Origin: Ichthyophonus hoferi
Lineage: Eukaryota; Opisthokonta; Ichthyosporea; Ichthyophonida; Ichthyophonidae
Direction of reading: 5' to 3'
Length of the DNA stretch: 64,000 nt
Assembly (NCBI GenBank): GCA_002751075.1
Contig: NAOQ01000055.1
Span: forward strand, 134,763-198,762
The notes under the pieces are model-generated. The model had not been told where the DNA came from and ran no database searches. It worked only from the letters and a program-made list of their open reading frames with translations. The translations under genes and the position numbers were made by a program. This document shows, one piece after another, positions 60,484-64,000 of the stretch; position 1 is the stretch's first letter; every line of letters begins with the position of its first letter.

Positions 60484-63400
60484 ATGACTGTGAATGGTAA
60501 ACTACGAGATAATATCGTTGAGTAGGAAAGCATAAATAGGGACCGTTGTTGTTTAAGTGCATGGTTCTAGTTAACGTAAATGGTTTGATGGCTTTGGTTT
60601 GCATGGATTTTACTACGGTATTGCCTCTTTTTCCTTGGCCTTGTTTAGATTGGAGAAATACATGCATGAAATAATAAGAGGAGCTGCAAACCATGACATA
60701 AATGTTTATTAAAAAGGTTCGAGGGGAGATGTCCAGCCTATTGCTGTGCTTGCTGCGGCCTACAGGCATGTTTACACCTACCCTTACAGAATTATTTGCT
60801 CTGTTCTTTTTTGAATTTTTTTTAAGCTGTGCTTCAATAAAGGTTGACCCTCGTTTGAATCTTTTAACTTAATATGCAATATATACCTTACACCATCACC
60901 ACTACCACACTATTGCTGCAACTAATATACCTAGTATTATATATTATGTACTATATATTATGTATTATATATTATGTATTATATATTATGTATTATGCCA
61001 TGTCTTATATTTTATATATAATGTATTCTGTATTTTGTATTATATATTATGTATTATATATTATGTATTATATATTATGTATTATATATAATGTATTCTG
61101 TATTTTGTATTATATATTATGTCTTACTATCACTACCTTCGTATCTACATTATTATTACTGTTACTATAACTATATCCATCCATACCACTGCTAACATTA
61201 CAATTTTCATTGCCAAGGCCACCACTACCACCAACATAAATGCCTTTTATTTTTTTTAACTTTGAAATTCTGACCGAGCTAGGGTTTACTCTCTGAAACC
61301 AAAATAATACGTACATTGGAATAGAAAAAAAGAAAACGAAAAAGAATAAAAGCGCAGTTTTTTCTGCTAAAAGTAAGTAGATGGCCACATATATCATAAG
61401 TATAACCCAACTCATTCATCGACTTAGTGTGATTTAAAATTTAAAGTTGTTTTCGTTATTTCAAACAACCAATCATAATGCAGTAGATTGGGCTGTATCA
61501 ATATCTTCTCGTTCTCTGAGAAAACGTTGTATTGTCAGGCTGTCTATTTTTGATTATTATGGCATAGCAATCCTAAGTAATGGTGCCAAAATTTGATGTT
61601 AATAGTTTGGGAATATTGTTTGTGACGACACTTGTATAGATATCTCACTAGTGTTGACATTAACGGCAAAAACAAACAAAGAATTTAAAGAATTTAAATT
61701 GTCAAAAAATAAAATCTTAAGCCAATTTTAAAAACATTAGAAAGTATAAAAATCAGAAACATAAATAATTACATTTCTTTGCAGAAAGGCTAATCCAACG
61801 ACATCTTGTGTACTAGCTACCCACCAATCGCTTCATAACATCATCAAGTCCCTTTTTCACCACCCTTTACCTTTTGAATTGGTAACCATAGATACGGTGA
61901 GGTGTTTTGTCCAAAAAAAACTAAGGGGCCAATAGCTGTATGCGAATGTGTGTGTAAAATGCTAAGGCATTGTTGGGAAAAGGTGCCTGGCTTTTTCTTA
62001 TTTTTTCAACTATAATAAAATTACTTCAAAGTATTTTTTCTCTCTACTTTCTGTAATCCTTATTCGCAAATTCTTTCTAACCGTGGCTGGGATTATTATT
62101 ATATAAACTCATGCATGCATACACATATTTAAGCAATTTTTTTTTTCATTTTTTTTTTCATTTATATATTAGGGGGATTCAGAGTCAGATGATTACAGGG
62201 AGTGCAGTTGACTCCTGCTGGATTATATAATATAGCTAATGGTGTCATTGGCTAGGCGTTTAAACATAAAATATCATCTACTAATATAATAAGAGTATGA
62301 TGGTTATAGTACAAGGAGGCCAATCAAGTAGTGGATAGAGACAAAGATGATCGCACCTGGAGAATGAAAGAAATGAAAGGGTCATGGGAGGCCTGTAAGG
62401 TCGTTACTACTTATCACTGTAGTATATTGTCTTATAGTACCCTTGTATCCTTTAGGTTGTTTTATTGTTTTTTGCTTCTATACTATCTATTGAAAAAATA
62501 GCATATGACCAATGTGTTATAATAGAAATACCTACACATCTCATTCACCACGCAGTCACACTCCAATATATGCTAATCAATATATATAGTATTCATAAAA
62601 ACAAGAATAGCAAAAATAATAGTAGGAATAAGAATATGAATAGGAATAATAAAAAGTGAAATAATGTAAAGAAAGCAAAATATAATATAACATGACCAAC
62701 ATATAATACATACTATAATACTATACACTATACAACATATATAATACTATATCTCAATTAATTGTTTTACTATCTCATTGTCATTTTCCTTTACCAAAAA
62801 ACTATTAGAAGTTATGAAGTATATTATATTATCTTATCTAGAGTGCAATGGGAAAATATAAATACAATATAATGTGAGAATAATATGTATGCGTTACATT
62901 GCCACTATATATATATATATTATGTGGTTCTGTGTACTTACTTTTTAAGAATACACAAATGTTTTTGTATATAGATTATTGTATGTATATATATAGATAT
63001 TATTTGCTTTATTATTATAATTTTTTAAGCAATCATACCTCCTATGTTCTGTATTTCAGTATAGTCACGATGATAATCCCATATATTTTCCAGTGACATA
63101 TACCTATAATATATAATACTTATAATACTTACAATGCATAAAATACCTATAGTACCTATAATACATAATAAATATAATGCATATAATAGCTATAATATAT
63201 ATAATACTTATAATAACTGTAATATATATAATGCATGTAATATATATAATACATATAATAGCTATAATACGTATATATGAAATAGTTAATGCAAGAGCCT
63301 ATTGGTTTCTATAAGTAGGTATCTAAACCATAACAGAGATGTATATATACCTTGCAGGGTGGCATATAGGTATGTCTAGTATGTAATTCCAATATTTAAA

Positions 63401-63712
63401 GTAAAAAGTATCGGAGAATATCTCTCTAGCATAAACGAACCAGAGAGTAAACATATGTATATAAACGATAATGTTGAGCTTATTAACTACCTATCTATGT
63501 ATGTCATATCCTATGCCTGACTTACAACTACTTAAGACATGATAGCCAATAGAATAATGTTGTAATGGCTAATTTACGTCTAGGGAGCCAATGGAATTGT
63601 GTTTAATCTATTTGCCTGTGAAGGCCATGCGATTGCCGAGTGCCTAAAGGTGCCCTGTATAGCCGTATCTCCCTTTGTTTTAACACGCGATCCTCCTAGA
63701 GACTTCCTACAG
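60484..63712 (+). CDS. GT28-type UDP-glycosyltransferase, 5' part
   Basis: Likely UDP-sugar-dependent transferase of the sterol glucosyltransferase group (GT28 N-terminal domain); the gene runs off the right edge. Exons: 60484-60496 (tentative, starts at ATG), 60717-60765, 61785-61896 (alternative donor at 61881), 62310-62399, 63584-63712. The first three join in phase to give MTVNGSRGDVQPIAVLAAAYR, containing the glycine-rich GSRGDVQP signature, then CVLATHQSLH, which corresponds to the ATHE block. The last two give GSWEACK and GANGIVFNLFACEGHAIAECLKVP, the family's SW-AC and HIAEAL-VP blocks. The donor after 60765 is GC (CAG|GCATGT). Between 61896 and 62310 family members carry more sequence; 62173-62206 (GDSESDDYRE) is a weak exon candidate. 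The acceptor lipid or sugar cannot be told. Confidence 0.75.
60925..61125. repeat. TATTATGTATTATA microsatellite
   Basis: Imperfect array in the second intron of the GT28 gene; it produces an apparent Tyr/Ile-rich frame. Confidence 0.85.
63095..63275. repeat. ATAATACATATA-type microsatellite
   Basis: Imperfect repeats of TATAATAC and TATATAATGC in the intron before the 63584 exon. Confidence 0.8.
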
Positions 63713-64000
63713 GTGTGTGTGCATATTACTTTGCTTCCCACCTAAAGAACTGTTTATTTTATCTTTTTTACACACGTAGATAGTGATGGAAAGATAACTA
63801 GATTATGTAAGCAAACCCATAACACGCTAGAGAATACCATCAATAGCGAGAGAGGAAGGGGATAGAGTTATAAGTTTTGAGATATTGCATTGCATTATAG
63901 GGTGTATAGGATATTGTATAATTGTATAAGGTAGAGGGAGAAGATGAGAGACATGGTTTGGTTGCCTGCACAGTAAGTTAATTTACACATACTTTATGAT
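63713..64000. other. Intron sequence at the right edge
   Basis: Follows the donor after 63712. No further GT28 exon was recognised before the window ends. Confidence 0.5.

Noticed and set aside
1-64000. CRISPR arrays, operons, bacterial ribosome binding sites, retroviral or other virus-like elements
   Set aside because: The region is intron-rich eukaryotic DNA; no spaced direct repeats, polycistronic layout, long terminal repeats or viral proteins were seen.

Overview
The window reads as nuclear DNA of an intron-rich animal. It is AT-rich (about one third G+C by eye). It carries eight protein-coding loci whose introns are mostly 200-1200 bp with GTATGT/GTAAGT-type donors, and it has many TA-rich microsatellites. 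The phosphorylase kinase alpha gene and the raver-like gene point to Metazoa. Base composition, about one gene per 8 kb and dense ancestral-looking introns would suit an early-branching animal such as a placozoan or sponge, but that placement is inference. Three N-runs are assembly gaps; two are flanked by duplicated contig ends.

Layout. 99-8011 (+): C-terminal third of a phosphorylase b kinase regulatory alpha subunit; the N-terminal exons lie left of the window. 8012-12620: intergenic with a gap. 12621-15317 (-): VDAC mitochondrial porin, with a probable 5'UTR exon near 15.85 kb. 17479-20997 (-): RPF1, a Brix-domain ribosome biogenesis factor. 22364-34602 (+): large RNA-binding protein with three raver-like RRMs and a very long Gly/Pro- and then Gln/Pro/Tyr-rich tail, head to head with RPF1. 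36576-44819 (+): CCT2, chaperonin TRiC beta subunit, complete at 535 aa. 45956-49312 (-): MFS transporter, tail to tail with CCT2. 54947-55507 (+): unrecognised exon with phosphorylation-type motifs. 60484-63712 (+): 5' part of a GT28-type (sterol glucosyltransferase-like) gene running off the right edge.

The genes are unrelated housekeeping loci (glycogen control, mitochondrial transport, ribosome assembly, splicing, protein folding, membrane transport, glycosyl transfer), not a co-regulated cluster. Exon chains were built by hand from splice signals, codon phase and remembered family sequences; wherever both ends of an intron were found, the phases agree. I found no new mobile or defence system. 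The most interesting points are the raver-type RRMs joined to FUBP/PSI-like tyrosine motifs, three phase-supported GC-AG introns, a strong excess of CCAATCA/TGATTGG, a pair of perfect CREs in front of CCT2, and an inverted repeat whose centre is an assembly gap.
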